Part shown: in pieces, positions 15,971 to 25,287 of the stretch
How the letters are laid out: the number at the start of each line of letters is the position of its first letter
How positions within the stretch are numbered: the stretch's first letter is position 1
Source: JBDIAG01 sp963835085
GTDB lineage: Bacteria; Actinomycetota; Actinomycetes; Actinomycetales; CAWJMD01
Direction of reading: 5' to 3'
NCBI GenBank assembly: GCA_963835085.1
Contig: CAWIED010000001.1
Span: 1,674,001 to 1,738,000, forward strand
DNA length: 64,000 bases
The notes under the pieces: generated by a model
Told to the model about the DNA's origin: nothing
The model's database searches: none
Seen by the model: the letters and a program-made list of their open reading frames with translations, nothing else
Program-made: the position numbers and the translations under genes

Positions 15971-17145
15971 GTGAACCAGGCGCGCCGTCCGAGGGGCGCA
16001 CGTTGGCCACCCGGCTCATGCTGGCGCAAGGCATCGTCGTCACCGCCGGCATCGTCACCGCTGCCCTGGTGGCCGCCGTCGCCGGGCCGCCACTGTTCCA
16101 CCGACATCTTCTCGAGGCCGGCCATACCCCCGACACCCCTGAGCTGAAACACATCGAGCAGGCGTACACGAGCGCCAACACGATCACCTTGGGCGCCGCG
16201 CTGCTGATCGCTCTCATCGCCGGGTTCACGGTCACCTGGTACCTGGCCAAGCGGATGACCCGGCCCCTGACCGAGCTCGCCGCCGTGGCGGCCCGGTTGT
16301 CTCGCGGCGACTACTCGGCCCGCTCCCCCCGGCTCTCGGCGGGGCCAGAACTAGACCGGCTCGCGGCGACCTTCAACGATGTGGCCGCGCGACTGCAGAC
16401 CACCGAGGACACCCGACGACGGTTGTTGGCCGACCTCGCCCACGAGATGCGCACACCCCTGGCCACCATCGAGGCCTACGTTGACGGTCTCGAGGACGGC
16501 ATCATCTCCTGGAACGCCGACACGGCCCGCGTGCTCCGCGACCACACCACTCGGCTGGTCCGGCTCTCCGAAGACGTCGGCGAGGTTTCCCGAGCCGAGG
16601 AAGGTGGCCTCGAGCTGCAACTCCGCCCCGACCGGATCACCGACCTACTCGGAGCCGCCGCACGAGGCGCCCGAGCTGACTACGCTGCCAAGGGCGTCAA
16701 CCTGATCTGGGAAGATCGCGATCCCACGCTCGGCGCGGGGCCGACCGGGTCTCTCGTCCTCGTAGACCGGCACCGGATCTTGCAGTTGCTCACCAATCTG
16801 CTGACCAACGCCCTGCGTCACACCCCCTCCGGCGGCACGGTGTTGCTCACCGTGACCCGGAGGTCCGATGACATCGCAGTGAACGTCACCGACACCGGCG
16901 ACGGCATTCCTGCCGAACAGTTGCCCCACGTCTTCGAGCGGTTCTACCGAGGAGACACCGCACGCGACCGCGATCATGCCGGCAGCGGCATCGGCCTGAC
17001 CATCGCCCGCAGCATCGCCCAGGCTCACGACGGCACCCTCGACGCGCACAGCGACGGGTCCGGTCGGGGGACCACCTTTGTGCTCACCCTCCCCGCCTCG
17101 GACCGCCAGGCTCTGCAGTCACCCGTCTCACGCTCGCCCGGATAG
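15967..17145 (+). CDS. sensor histidine kinase, two membrane helices
   Basis: 392 aa. Helices at ~15-40 and ~70-92 flank a short extracytoplasmic loop with several histidines (LFHRHLLEAGHTPDTPELKHIEQ), possibly a metal-sensing element. HAMP domain ~93-145, HisKA with the H-box LADLAHEMRTPLATIEAYV, then an HATPase with N (LTNALRHTP), G1 (DTGDGIP), F (FERFYRG) and G2 (GSGIGLTIA) boxes. GTG start within the TGA overlap of the regulator gene. Partner of the regulator upstream. Confidence 0.9.
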   Translation: MSEPGAPSEGRTLATRLMLAQGIVVTAGIVTAALVAAVAGPPLFHRHLLEAGHTPDTPELKHIEQAYTSANTITLGAALLIALIAGFTVTWYLAKRMTRPLTELAAVAARLSRGDYSARSPRLSAGPELDRLAATFNDVAARLQTTEDTRRRLLADLAHEMRTPLATIEAYVDGLEDGIISWNADTARVLRDHTTRLVRLSEDVGEVSRAEEGGLELQLRPDRITDLLGAAARGARADYAAKGVNLIWEDRDPTLGAGPTGSLVLVDRHRILQLLTNLLTNALRHTPSGGTVLLTVTRRSDDIAVNVTDTGDGIPAEQLPHVFERFYRGDTARDRDHAGSGIGLTIARSIAQAHDGTLDAHSDGSGRGTTFVLTLPASDRQALQSPVSRSPG

Positions 17146-17187
17146 TCCACTCCACACAGCTATGACGGCTTGCCGCAAGGCACCGCC

Positions 17188-19122
17188 TCAGGTACTGCGC
17201 AGCTCGTGCTCGGTGCGTTGCAGGTGCATGAGCTCGGCGCTGGCCTCGGCGAGGGCGACTGTGTCGCCGGCGGCCTCGGCCCGCTGGAGCCTGGAGTAGG
17301 CATCGGCCTTGGCGCGCACCACCTGACGTTGCCGCACGGCCCGCACCAGGCCGGTCGCCAAGGCGGCCAGGTGTTCCTCGCGACGTTCGGGCAACTGCGC
17401 GACTGCGAGTTCCCCAACGAGCGGGCGGACGATGTCGGGCACCGTCTCGGCTATCCGGCTCACCCAGTCGGGGCCTGCCAGGGCCGGGCCGCCGCAGGCT
17501 CGGATGGCGTCGTCGATCGCCCGGAACGCAGGGGTCGCCAACGCCCCGACGCCGAGGGCGTCATAGGCCGCAGGATCTACCCGGTCGGGATACTGCAACA
17601 GCATCTGGACGAGCTGCCGCTCCCCCAGCACCACCGGGTCTCGAAGATCGGGTCGGGGTAACTGCGCCGCCCTCGGCGCCTCGCCGGAGCGGGCACCAGC
17701 CTCGCTCGCGGCGGGTCTACCCGGCGCGGGCGACTGCTGACGTTGGCCAGGCCGGGTCGACTGCCCGCCCGCTGTGGGCTGGCCCGACGAACGGGCGGCG
17801 CGACCGGCAGCCGAGACGGCCGAGCGCACCTGCTCGACGTCCATCCCCAACAGGCCTGCCAGGCGACGGGCGTACTCCGGGCGCAGCGTCTGGTCTCGGA
17901 TCTGCGCCACCAGGGGTGCCGTGGCGCGCAGTCCCTGCACCCGGGCCTCGGCCCGATCAAGGTCCAGACCGGCCAGGGTCGAGCGGATCGCGAAGTCGAA
18001 GAGCGGCTGCTTGTCCTCCACCAGGGCCTGCACTCCCTCAGGGCCGGACGCCAGTCGCAGGTCACACGGGTCGAGGCCGTTCGGCTCTACGGCCACGAAC
18101 GTCTGGGCGACGAATCGCTGGTCTTCCTCGAACGCTCGTAGCGCGGCCTTGCGGCCCGCCTCGTCACCGTCGAAGGTGAAGACGATCTCACCGGCCCGGG
18201 TGTCGTCGTCCATGATCAGCCGTCGGACGATCTTGATGTGGTCGGCCCCGAACGCCGTGCCGCAGGTGGCCACCGCGGTCGGCACGCCCGACAGATGCAT
18301 GGCCATCACGTCGGTGTACCCCTCCACCACCACCACCTGACGCCGTTTGGCGATCTCCCGCTTGGCCAGGTCGACCCCGTACAGCACTCCCGACTTCTTG
18401 TAGAGCGTGGTCTCGGGGGTGTTGAGGTATTTGGGTCCGTTGTCGTCGTCGCTCAGCCGTCGGGCGCCGAACCCCACGGTGGCGCCGGTGAGGTCGCGGA
18501 TGGGCCACATCAGTCGTCCCCGAAACCTGTCGATCGGGCCACGCTGGCCTGGCGAGGTCAACCCGGCCGCGAACATTTCGGCATCGAGGAAGCCTCGTCC
18601 GCGCAAGTGCTTGACCAGCACGTCCCAGCCGGCCGGGGCGAAGCCGATCCTGAACTGCTCGGCAACCTCACGGCTGAACCCCCTCTGCGAGAGGAAGTCT
18701 CGACCCACCTGGGCCGCCGAAGTCAGCAGCTGGTCACGAAAGAACACCTCCGCGGCCGCATTGGCGTCGAGCAGTCGCTGCCGACGGCCCGCCTGCTCGC
18801 GGTCGGGGCCGGCACCGTCTTCGTAGCGCAGGGCCACCCCTGCCTTGACCGCGAGCCGCTCGACCGCCTCGGCGAACGACAACTGGTCGAGAGCCATCAG
18901 AAAATCGATGACATCGCCGCCCTCACCACATCCGAAGCAGTGGTAGCGGCCCACCTGAGGACGGACGTTGAACGACGGCGTGCGTTCATCGTGAAAGGGA
19001 CACAGGCCCTTGAGCGTGCCCACCCCTGCGGGACGCAGCGTCACGTACTCGCTCACCACGTCGTCGATGCGGGTGCGCTCGCGAACGGTCTCGACGTCTT
19101 CGCGTCGTATCCGTCCGGCCAC
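17188..19122 (-). CDS. dnaG: DNA primase
   Basis: 644 aa. Makes the RNA primers for replication. The N-terminal zinc-binding domain has CPFHDERTPSFNV and CFGCGEGGDVIDF. The central primase/TOPRIM part has LFDFVEG-like VVVEGYTDVMAM and the acidic EIVFTFDGDEAGRKAA. The C-terminal helicase-interaction region is after a Gln/Pro/Arg-rich linker (~430-490). GTG start at 19122 (GGAG is very close upstream). Follows glyS-dusB-dgt in the usual actinobacterial order, with a VOC gene inserted. Convergent with the kinase gene. Confidence 0.97.
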   Translation of the reverse strand: MAGRIRREDVETVRERTRIDDVVSEYVTLRPAGVGTLKGLCPFHDERTPSFNVRPQVGRYHCFGCGEGGDVIDFLMALDQLSFAEAVERLAVKAGVALRYEDGAGPDREQAGRRQRLLDANAAAEVFFRDQLLTSAAQVGRDFLSQRGFSREVAEQFRIGFAPAGWDVLVKHLRGRGFLDAEMFAAGLTSPGQRGPIDRFRGRLMWPIRDLTGATVGFGARRLSDDDNGPKYLNTPETTLYKKSGVLYGVDLAKREIAKRRQVVVVEGYTDVMAMHLSGVPTAVATCGTAFGADHIKIVRRLIMDDDTRAGEIVFTFDGDEAGRKAALRAFEEDQRFVAQTFVAVEPNGLDPCDLRLASGPEGVQALVEDKQPLFDFAIRSTLAGLDLDRAEARVQGLRATAPLVAQIRDQTLRPEYARRLAGLLGMDVEQVRSAVSAAGRAARSSGQPTAGGQSTRPGQRQQSPAPGRPAASEAGARSGEAPRAAQLPRPDLRDPVVLGERQLVQMLLQYPDRVDPAAYDALGVGALATPAFRAIDDAIRACGGPALAGPDWVSRIAETVPDIVRPLVGELAVAQLPERREEHLAALATGLVRAVRQRQVVRAKADAYSRLQRAEAAGDTVALAEASAELMHLQRTEHELRST

Positions 19123-19177
19123 CTCCGGAGTCTAGACCGCCCACCTGCTCGAACCTGAGTCGGCGAGCTGCGGCTCG

Positions 19178-19630
19178 CTACGCCTCCGGCTCGTCGCGCA
19201 GCCGGGCCAGCCAGGCGCGTGAGGCGGCTACCAAGCCGTCGCCGAGGTCGGTGGGGTTGTGCGCTACCTCCCAGGCGAACCCGTCGGGATCGAAGAAGTA
19301 TCCCGAGTAGCCGCCCCAGTCGCGGTGCTCACCTGGGCGCACTTTGGCGCCGGCCCCCTCGGCGGCTGCCAGCACTGCGTCCACCTCCGCGGGGCTGCTG
19401 ACGTTGTGCGCCAGGGTCAGCGGCGCCTGCCCGGTGCCGGGAGGGGCGACCTCGGCCGTGAAGCCCTCGCGGTTCCACAGCGACAACACAACTCCTTGCG
19501 CAATCGGCAGGAACAACACCTCACCGGGGGCCTCGAACACCGGCACCCACCCGAGCCCTGTGACGTAGAACTGCTTCGAGCGCTCCACGTCGGCGACGGC
19601 GAGCGTCACGAAATTGATCCGTTGCTCCAT
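19178..19630 (-). CDS. VOC-family (glyoxalase-like) protein
   Basis: 150 aa from ATG 19630, which has GGAGG seven bases upstream (an upstream ATG at 19651 is weaker). One VOC domain made of two beta-alpha-beta-beta-beta modules (INFVTLAVADVERSKQFYVTGLGW ... GYSGYFFDPDGFAWEVAHNP). Metal-ligand Glu near the end (WEVAHNP) is present, but the substrate cannot be inferred. Sits between dgt and dnaG on the same strand. Confidence 0.85.
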   Translation of the reverse strand: MEQRINFVTLAVADVERSKQFYVTGLGWVPVFEAPGEVLFLPIAQGVVLSLWNREGFTAEVAPPGTGQAPLTLAHNVSSPAEVDAVLAAAEGAGAKVRPGEHRDWGGYSGYFFDPDGFAWEVAHNPTDLGDGLVAASRAWLARLRDEPEA

Positions 19631-19680
19631 CGCGAGCCTCCTCTCCGCCACCGTGCGTCAACCAAGCATGACTCCCACCC

Positions 19681-19790
19681 CGATCATGACTCACGTCGAT
19701 CGTGACCTAACACCCGATCATCGCCTTACGCCCGATCATGCCCGACCCGACCAGCCGATCCCACACTGCATCTGATGCGTCTGATCATGC
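19681..19790. repeat. spaced CGATCATG repeats between two genes
   Basis: CGATCATG at 19681, CGATCGTG at 19697, CGATCATC at 19715, CGATCATG at 19733 (intervals 16, 18, 18), and a further TGATCATG at 19782. Iteron-like spacing in the short gap downstream of dgt and upstream of the VOC gene. Function unknown; may be protein-binding or a simple low-complexity array. Confidence 0.55.
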
Positions 19791-19817
19791 ACGAGGGCCG
19801 TCTCACGCCGTGGCGGC

Positions 19818-21056
19818 CTACAGATCCACTCCGAGTCGCAGGGCCCACTGCGCCGCACTGGCATCGGTGAGCGAGGCCACCTGGTCGACGACGGCTCGAA
19901 GCCGGCCGGAATCGTCGGTCGCCTCGGCATAGTCGGCGGCGAACATGGGCTCCAGCTCAATACCGTCGCGCTCGGCAAGCCGGCGCACCAACCCGCCGAG
20001 CAATTCCCGCTGCGCTTCGTACTCGGCCTGCCGGTCGACGGGAGACATGACGAAGACGGCCGCCAGGCCTTTGAGCGTGGCGATCTCGACGACGGTGGCC
20101 TCTGGCACCACCAGGTCGGCGTCGTAGCGGGTCAGCGTCCCGGGCCCGTGCACCTGCCGGGTCGCCTCGCTGGCCTGCCGGCAGAACCGTCCGATCAGCT
20201 CACTGGTCATGTCCTTCAACGCGGCTCGCGCACGTCGGCTCCCGTCGAACGAGCCGACGAACCAGGGCTGCTCCCGCAGCCGTTGCAAAGCCGCCTCGAT
20301 CTCTGCCGAGTCGACATCAGGCAGATACCAGTCGCGAGCCTGGGCCACCACCCGCTCCACGACCTCGCGATCGGCAAGCGCACCCGGGTCGAGCCAACCC
20401 CCCACCACGGCGTCCTCCACGTCGTGCACGCTGTAGGCGATGTCATCCGAAGCGTCCATCACCTGGGCCTCCAGACAGCGGCGGTGACCCACCGACTGCG
20501 CTGTGGCTCTCACCCACTGCACCACGGCGAGATCGTCGAGGTAGTAGCCGAACTTGGGCCCGGATCGCTCCCCCCGGGCCCACGGGTACTTCAGCGAGGC
20601 ATCGATGCTCGCGCGGGTGAGGTTGAGCCCGGCACTCGAACCGTCCGGGTGGTGCACCTTGGGTTCGAGCCGCGTGAGCAGGCGCAGCGACTGGGCATTG
20701 CCCTCGAAGCCGCCGTGATCGGCCATCGCTTCGGCCAACGCGGCCTCGCCGTTGTGCCCGAAGGGCGGGTGCCCGAGATCGTGGGCCAGGCATGCGGTAT
20801 CGACCACGTCGGGGTCGCAGCCGAGGGTATGTGCCAGCTCGCGACCCACCTGCGCCACCTCGAGGCTGTGCGTGAGCCGAGTGCGGACGAAATCGTTGTG
20901 CCCGGCACCCAGTACCTGGGTCTTGCCGCCGAGGCGACGCAACGCCGAGGAGTGCAGCACCCGCGCTCGGTCACGTTCGAAGTCACCGCGGCTCGTGGAC
21001 TTCTGCGGTTCGGTGACCCACCGCGCGCGGTCCGCCTCGTCATAACAGCCGGTCAT
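19818..21056 (-). CDS. dgt: deoxyguanosinetriphosphate triphosphohydrolase-like (dGTPase)
   Basis: 412 aa. HD-domain hydrolase: R-x-R-L-x-HSLEV (first His), CLAHDLGHPPFGHNGE (HD pair and second His), and the later Asp in ...DASDDIAYSVHDVED. dGTPases cleave dNTPs to nucleosides plus triphosphate and help control dNTP pools. Located 38 bases behind dusB on the same strand, probably one operon (glyS-dusB-dgt-dnaG order is conserved in actinobacteria). Confidence 0.93.
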   Translation of the reverse strand: MTGCYDEADRARWVTEPQKSTSRGDFERDRARVLHSSALRRLGGKTQVLGAGHNDFVRTRLTHSLEVAQVGRELAHTLGCDPDVVDTACLAHDLGHPPFGHNGEAALAEAMADHGGFEGNAQSLRLLTRLEPKVHHPDGSSAGLNLTRASIDASLKYPWARGERSGPKFGYYLDDLAVVQWVRATAQSVGHRRCLEAQVMDASDDIAYSVHDVEDAVVGGWLDPGALADREVVERVVAQARDWYLPDVDSAEIEAALQRLREQPWFVGSFDGSRRARAALKDMTSELIGRFCRQASEATRQVHGPGTLTRYDADLVVPEATVVEIATLKGLAAVFVMSPVDRQAEYEAQRELLGGLVRRLAERDGIELEPMFAADYAEATDDSGRLRAVVDQVASLTDASAAQWALRLGVDL

Positions 21057-21094
21057 GGCATCAGGATCGTCCAGGTCAGTGTTTTAGCGGGCGC

Positions 21095-22270
21095 TCAGCC
21101 GCCGCTGACCGACAACTCCGCCTGCCGCACCATGGCGCGGTCGACGTCGGTCAGCTGCCGGGTGCCCAACCAGTTCTCCGGCAACGAGACGCGTTTGGCG
21201 CCCACGGTCCGCCCGCGCGAGCCCTCGGCATCGTCGCCCGGGTAGGCAGCGTCACCGGCGAGCGCCACCAGCTCCGCCAGCTCATTCAGGCTCTCTACCA
21301 AGGCAAACCGCCGACGAAGTTCCGAACCGAGTGGATAGCCCTTGAAATACCACGCCATATGCTTGCGCAGGTCGCGCAGGGCCTTGAGCTCTTCTCCGAA
21401 GTGCTGCACCAACAGCTCGGCATGGCGCTGCAGCACGACGCCGACCTCCGCCAACCGCGGCCGGACCCGCTCGACATCACCCGACAACGCCGCAGCCAGA
21501 TCGGCGAACAGCCACGGCCTGCCGAGGCAGCCCCGCCCCACCACCACTCCGGCACACCCGGTCTCGGCGAACATGGTCAACGCATCCTCGGCCGCGAAGA
21601 TGTCGCCGTTGCCCAGCACCGGAACCTCGAGACTCTCCACGAGCCGGCGGATGGCCGTCCAGTCTGCGTGCCCGCCGTAGTACTGCTCGGCCGTGCGGCC
21701 GTGCAGCGCCACCGCGGCAACTCCCTCGTCCTGGGCCGACCGACCGGCGTCGAGGTAGGTGAGATGGTCGGCGTCGATCCCCATCCGCATCTTGACGGTC
21801 ACCGGCACCCCCGCCGGTCTCGCGCCCTGGACTGCGGCGCGCACCACCTGCGTGAAGAGCTCCGACTTCCACGGCAGCGCGGCTCCCCCGCCCTTGCGCG
21901 TGACCTTGGCCACCGGGCAGCCGAAGTTGAGGTCGATGTGATCGGCGAGGTCTTCGTCCACCAGCATCCGCACCGCCGCTCCCACGGTGGCCGGCTCCAC
22001 CCCGTACAGCTGCACCGAGCGCACCGCCTCATCGCCGTCGTGACGGATCAGCCGCAGCGACTCGGCATTGCGCTCCACCAGGGCTCGGCTCGTCACCATC
22101 TCCGAGACGTAGATGCCGCCCGGCCCGTACTCCCGGCACAGCCGGCGGAACGCCTGGTTGGTAATGCCGGCCATCGGTGCCAGCACCACCGGAGTGGACG
22201 CGCGATAGGGCCCGATCTGCAGGCCAGACCCGGCGCTGGGCAGCACCAGGCTCGGGTCGTGGTTCGGCAT
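21095..22270 (-). CDS. dusB: tRNA-dihydrouridine synthase
   Basis: 391 aa from ATG 22270 (a longer frame to 22339 exists but its N-terminus is unlike the family). FMN-dependent TIM-barrel enzyme that reduces uridine in tRNA D-loops. Motifs: APMAGITNQAFRRLCREYG, DLNFGCPVAKVTRKGGGAAL with the catalytic Cys, VTVKMRMGID, GNGDIF, GVVVGRGCLGRPW. The C-terminal helical domain is present. Dus subtype B is the likely one by synteny. Confidence 0.92.
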   Translation of the reverse strand: MPNHDPSLVLPSAGSGLQIGPYRASTPVVLAPMAGITNQAFRRLCREYGPGGIYVSEMVTSRALVERNAESLRLIRHDGDEAVRSVQLYGVEPATVGAAVRMLVDEDLADHIDLNFGCPVAKVTRKGGGAALPWKSELFTQVVRAAVQGARPAGVPVTVKMRMGIDADHLTYLDAGRSAQDEGVAAVALHGRTAEQYYGGHADWTAIRRLVESLEVPVLGNGDIFAAEDALTMFAETGCAGVVVGRGCLGRPWLFADLAAALSGDVERVRPRLAEVGVVLQRHAELLVQHFGEELKALRDLRKHMAWYFKGYPLGSELRRRFALVESLNELAELVALAGDAAYPGDDAEGSRGRTVGAKRVSLPENWLGTRQLTDVDRAMVRQAELSVSGG

Positions 22271-22403
22271 GCTTCCATGATCGCACCGACCCCGGCCGGC
22301 CCCGACATCAACCGGCCGAGTCCACAGCCGCACCATCAAGCCGACCTCGACATCACACAGCCCTGACGTCGAACGGGAACCTCCAAGCCGCTGGTGCCGA
22401 CCC

Positions 22404-23795
22404 TCAGCAGCCGACGAGGCGTGCCGCGAGGTAGCCGGGAACCTGATCGAGCGCCACGCGCTCCTGGGCCATGGTGTCGCGCTCGCGGATGGTCACCGCC
22501 TGGTCGTCCAGCGTGTCGAAGTCGACGGTCACGCAGAACGGCGTGCCGATCTCGTCCTGACGCCGGTAGCGCTTGCCGATCGCCTGAGCGTCGTCGAAGT
22601 CGACGTTCCAGCTCTGCCGCAGGGTGGCTGCAAGATCGCGCGCCTTGGGCGACAGGTCGGCGTTGCGCGACAACGGCAACACAGCCGCCTTCACCGGCGC
22701 CAGCCTCGGGTCGAGCCGCAGCACCACGCGAGTGTCGACGCCGCCCTTGGCATTGGGCGCCTGGTCTTCTGCATAGGCGTCGATGAGAAACGCCATCAGC
22801 GAGCGGGTCAGCCCGGCCGCCGGTTCGATGACGTAGGGGATCCAGCGCTCGGCGCTCTCCTGATCGAGGTAGGACAAGTCCTTGCCGGAATGCTTGGAGT
22901 GTGTCGAGAGATCGAAATCCGTTCTGTTCGCAATGCCTTCGAGCTCGCCCCATTCGGAGCCGGCGAACCGGAACCGGTACTCGATGTCGACCGTCCGCTT
23001 GGAGTAGTGCGAGAGCTTCTCGGCCGGGTGCTCATAATGGCGCAGGTTCTCGGGGTGGATGCCCAGGCCCGTGTACCAAGCGGTGCGCTCATCGATCCAG
23101 TACTGGTGCCATTCCTCGTCCGTGCCGGGCTTGACGAAGAACTCCATCTCCATCTGCTCGAACTCGCGGGTGCGGAAGATGAAGTTGCCGGGCGTGATCT
23201 CGTTGCGGAACGACTTGCCGATCTGGCCGATGCCGAACGGCACCTTGCGTCGCGCGCTGTCTTTGGCGTTCACGAAGTTCACGAAGATGCCCTGCGCGGT
23301 CTCCGGACGCAGGTAGTGCAGCCCCGACTCGTCTTCTACCGGGCCGAGATAGGTCTTGAGCATCATGTTGAAATCGCGGGGCTCCGTCCACTGACCACGG
23401 TTTCCGCAGTTGGGGCAGGCGATCTCGGTCAGGGGGATGGAGTCAGGGTCGGCTATGCCCTTTTTCTCCGCCACCGCTTCCTGCAGCTGGTCGGCACGAA
23501 ACCGCTTGTGGCAGCTCTGACACTCGGTGAGCGGATCGCTGAACGCGCCCACGTGACCCGAGGCCACCCACACCTGCCGCGGCAGGATCACCGACGAGTC
23601 CAGACCCACCACGTCGTCGCGCGACTGCACGACCGAGCGCCACCATTGACGCTTGATGTTGTCCTTGACCTCGACGCCCAGCGGACCGTAGTCCCACGCC
23701 GAGCGGGTACCGCCGTAGATCTCGCCGCTGGGGAAGACGAACCCCCGGCGCTTGCAGAGACTGACGACTTTGTCGAGGGTGCTCAATGCGGCCAC
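22404..23795 (-). CDS. glyS: glycyl-tRNA synthetase, bacterial-eukaryotic (alpha2) type
   Basis: 463 aa from GTG 23795, where GGAGAG lies six bases upstream (the frame extends to 23831). Class II core: motif 1/2 region GTRSAWDYGPLGVEVKDN and FRNEITPGNFIFRTREFEQMEMEFF, motif 3 with GLTRSLMAFLID, plus a zinc-like pair CQSCHKRF / CPNCGNRGQW. The C-terminal anticodon-binding domain ends with VALDQVPGYLAARLVGC. Charges tRNA-Gly. First of the glyS-dusB-dgt-dnaG run. Confidence 0.97.
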   Translation of the reverse strand: MAALSTLDKVVSLCKRRGFVFPSGEIYGGTRSAWDYGPLGVEVKDNIKRQWWRSVVQSRDDVVGLDSSVILPRQVWVASGHVGAFSDPLTECQSCHKRFRADQLQEAVAEKKGIADPDSIPLTEIACPNCGNRGQWTEPRDFNMMLKTYLGPVEDESGLHYLRPETAQGIFVNFVNAKDSARRKVPFGIGQIGKSFRNEITPGNFIFRTREFEQMEMEFFVKPGTDEEWHQYWIDERTAWYTGLGIHPENLRHYEHPAEKLSHYSKRTVDIEYRFRFAGSEWGELEGIANRTDFDLSTHSKHSGKDLSYLDQESAERWIPYVIEPAAGLTRSLMAFLIDAYAEDQAPNAKGGVDTRVVLRLDPRLAPVKAAVLPLSRNADLSPKARDLAATLRQSWNVDFDDAQAIGKRYRRQDEIGTPFCVTVDFDTLDDQAVTIRERDTMAQERVALDQVPGYLAARLVGC

Positions 23796-23881
23796 GATTG
23801 GCTCTCCATCCGGCTGGGTGTCGGGGGCCACCTACCTTACCCACGCCCCAACTACGGGCCGAACCCGATCGAGCGAATGGG

Positions 23882-24271
23882 TTACTCCCCCTCCGGCATG
23901 CCACCGCGCGGGAGGTCGGTGTCGTGCTGCAGCACACTTCCGCCAGCCTGCACGCTGAGCACAGGCGCGTAAGCGCTGGGCTCGTCCAGACAGCGATAGA
24001 GCAGTGGGTGGACGGTGATCTTCACCTCCGGCTGCGACATGGCGCGGCGGTAGGCACCCACCCCCGCCCAATGGGTGGTGAGCGCATACAGATCGGGCTC
24101 ATCGAGGTTGCGCGTCAGGGCACCGCCCTCGAACCCGGGCTGACGGGCGAGGCAGGCCAGGGCAGCGGCGGCCGCCGCCTCGAACTCCCCCAGACCTGCG
24201 GGATCGGGGCGGTACCGCGTGATGCTGTGCACAGGCTCCATTCTCACGCCTCGCAGGCCAACCCGTCGCAT
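23882..24271 (-). CDS. antibiotic-biosynthesis-monooxygenase (ABM) domain protein
   Basis: 129 aa, ATG 24271 with AGGGAG upstream. Beta-alpha-beta dimeric ferredoxin-like fold: ...HSITRYRPDPAGLGEFEAAAAAALACLARQPGFEGGALTRNLDEPDLYALTTHWAGVGAYRRAMS..., with the usual P-G-F-x-G and W-x-x-x-x-x-Y-R signature. Cofactor-free oxygenases and heme-handling enzymes share this fold. The specific role is unknown. Divergent from the zinc importer. Confidence 0.75.
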   Translation of the reverse strand: MRRVGLRGVRMEPVHSITRYRPDPAGLGEFEAAAAAALACLARQPGFEGGALTRNLDEPDLYALTTHWAGVGAYRRAMSQPEVKITVHPLLYRCLDEPSAYAPVLSVQAGGSVLQHDTDLPRGGMPEGE

Positions 24272-24321
24272 GCCGGTCTCCCTTCGGCCCGATCGACGAT
24301 TTGACGCCGGGCAGACACAAG

Positions 24322-24338
24322 ATGAGAATCATTCTCAT
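24322..24338 (+). promoter_or_regulatory. Zur box (zinc-responsive operator)
   Basis: ATGAGAATCATTCTCAT is a perfect 8-1-8 palindrome and closely matches the TGANAATCATTNTCA consensus of actinobacterial Zur operators. It overlaps the start codon of the zinc-binding protein gene (ATG 24337), so the transcript is probably leaderless and Zur-Zn blocks it when zinc is plentiful. Confidence 0.8.
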
Positions 24339-25287
24339 GTTCAATCGCCGTTCGTCACCGCGCCTGATCGCCTCCACCACCCTGATCGCCTCCGCCTGCT
24401 TGGCCTTGCTCGTCGGCTGCGGCGCAGGCTCGGCCAAGACTGCTTCCGACGACGGCAAGCTCGAGATCGTCGTCGGCTTCTACCCGTTGCAGTTCGTGAG
24501 CCAGCAGATCGGCGGCCAGCACGTGTCGGTGACCAACCTGACCAAGGTGGGAGCCGAGCCGCACGACCTCGAGCTGGCCCCACGAGACGTCGGAACGGTC
24601 ACGCATGCCGACCTCGTGGTGTACCTCAAGAGCTTCCAGCCGGCCCTCGACGATGCGGTCGCCGAGGGCGATCCGGCCAAGGCGCTCGACGTCTCAACGG
24701 CTGCCAGGCTCGAATCCGTTGCCACGCACGGCATCTCGCAGACAGAGGCAGCCGAGGCCGGTGACGGGAACGATCCGCACTTCTGGCTCGATCCCACCCG
24801 GCTGGCCGACGTGGCCACCGTGGTGGCCGCACGCCTGGAGAAGGCCGACCCCGCGCACAAGGCGGCCTACGCCACCAACGCCGCAGCGCTGCAGGCCAAG
24901 CTGGGCACGCTCAACGACGAGTACGCCGCCGGCCTGGCGCACTGCACCAATCCCGCCCTGGTGACGAGCCACGCCGCCTTCGGCTACCTGGCCGAGCGCT
25001 ATCACCTCAAGCAGGTCTCCGTCAGCGGCCTCGATCCGAACAACGAGCCGACGCCCGCCCAGCTGGCTGCTCTCACGGCTTTCGTGCGGGCGAACAAGGT
25101 CTCCGTGATCTACACCGAGACTCTCGCCAGTCCTGCGGTGGCCGACACCCTGGCCAGCGAAACGGGGGCCAAGACGGCCGTCCTCGACCCGATCGAAGGA
25201 TTGACCTCGGCCAATTCGAATCAGGACTACCTTTCAGTCATGCGCTCCAACCTCAAGACCCTGCAGGTTGGGCAGGGCTGCCGATGA
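24337..25287 (+). CDS. znuA: zinc ABC transporter substrate-binding lipoprotein
   Basis: 316 aa from ATG 24337 (the frame is open to 24301, but the start is placed at the operator edge). Signal peptide with lipobox LLVGC, then cluster 9 metal-binding family: EPHDLELAPRD (metal His), DPHFWLDPTRLADVA, TSHAAFGYLAERY, and the C-terminal YTETLASPAVADTLASETGAKTAVLDPIEGL. Captures Zn(II) at the cell surface and hands it to the permease. No His-rich loop inside the protein. Four-base overlap with the ATPase gene (ATGA). Confidence 0.92.
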   Translation: MFNRRSSPRLIASTTLIASACLALLVGCGAGSAKTASDDGKLEIVVGFYPLQFVSQQIGGQHVSVTNLTKVGAEPHDLELAPRDVGTVTHADLVVYLKSFQPALDDAVAEGDPAKALDVSTAARLESVATHGISQTEAAEAGDGNDPHFWLDPTRLADVATVVAARLEKADPAHKAAYATNAAALQAKLGTLNDEYAAGLAHCTNPALVTSHAAFGYLAERYHLKQVSVSGLDPNNEPTPAQLAALTAFVRANKVSVIYTETLASPAVADTLASETGAKTAVLDPIEGLTSANSNQDYLSVMRSNLKTLQVGQGCR

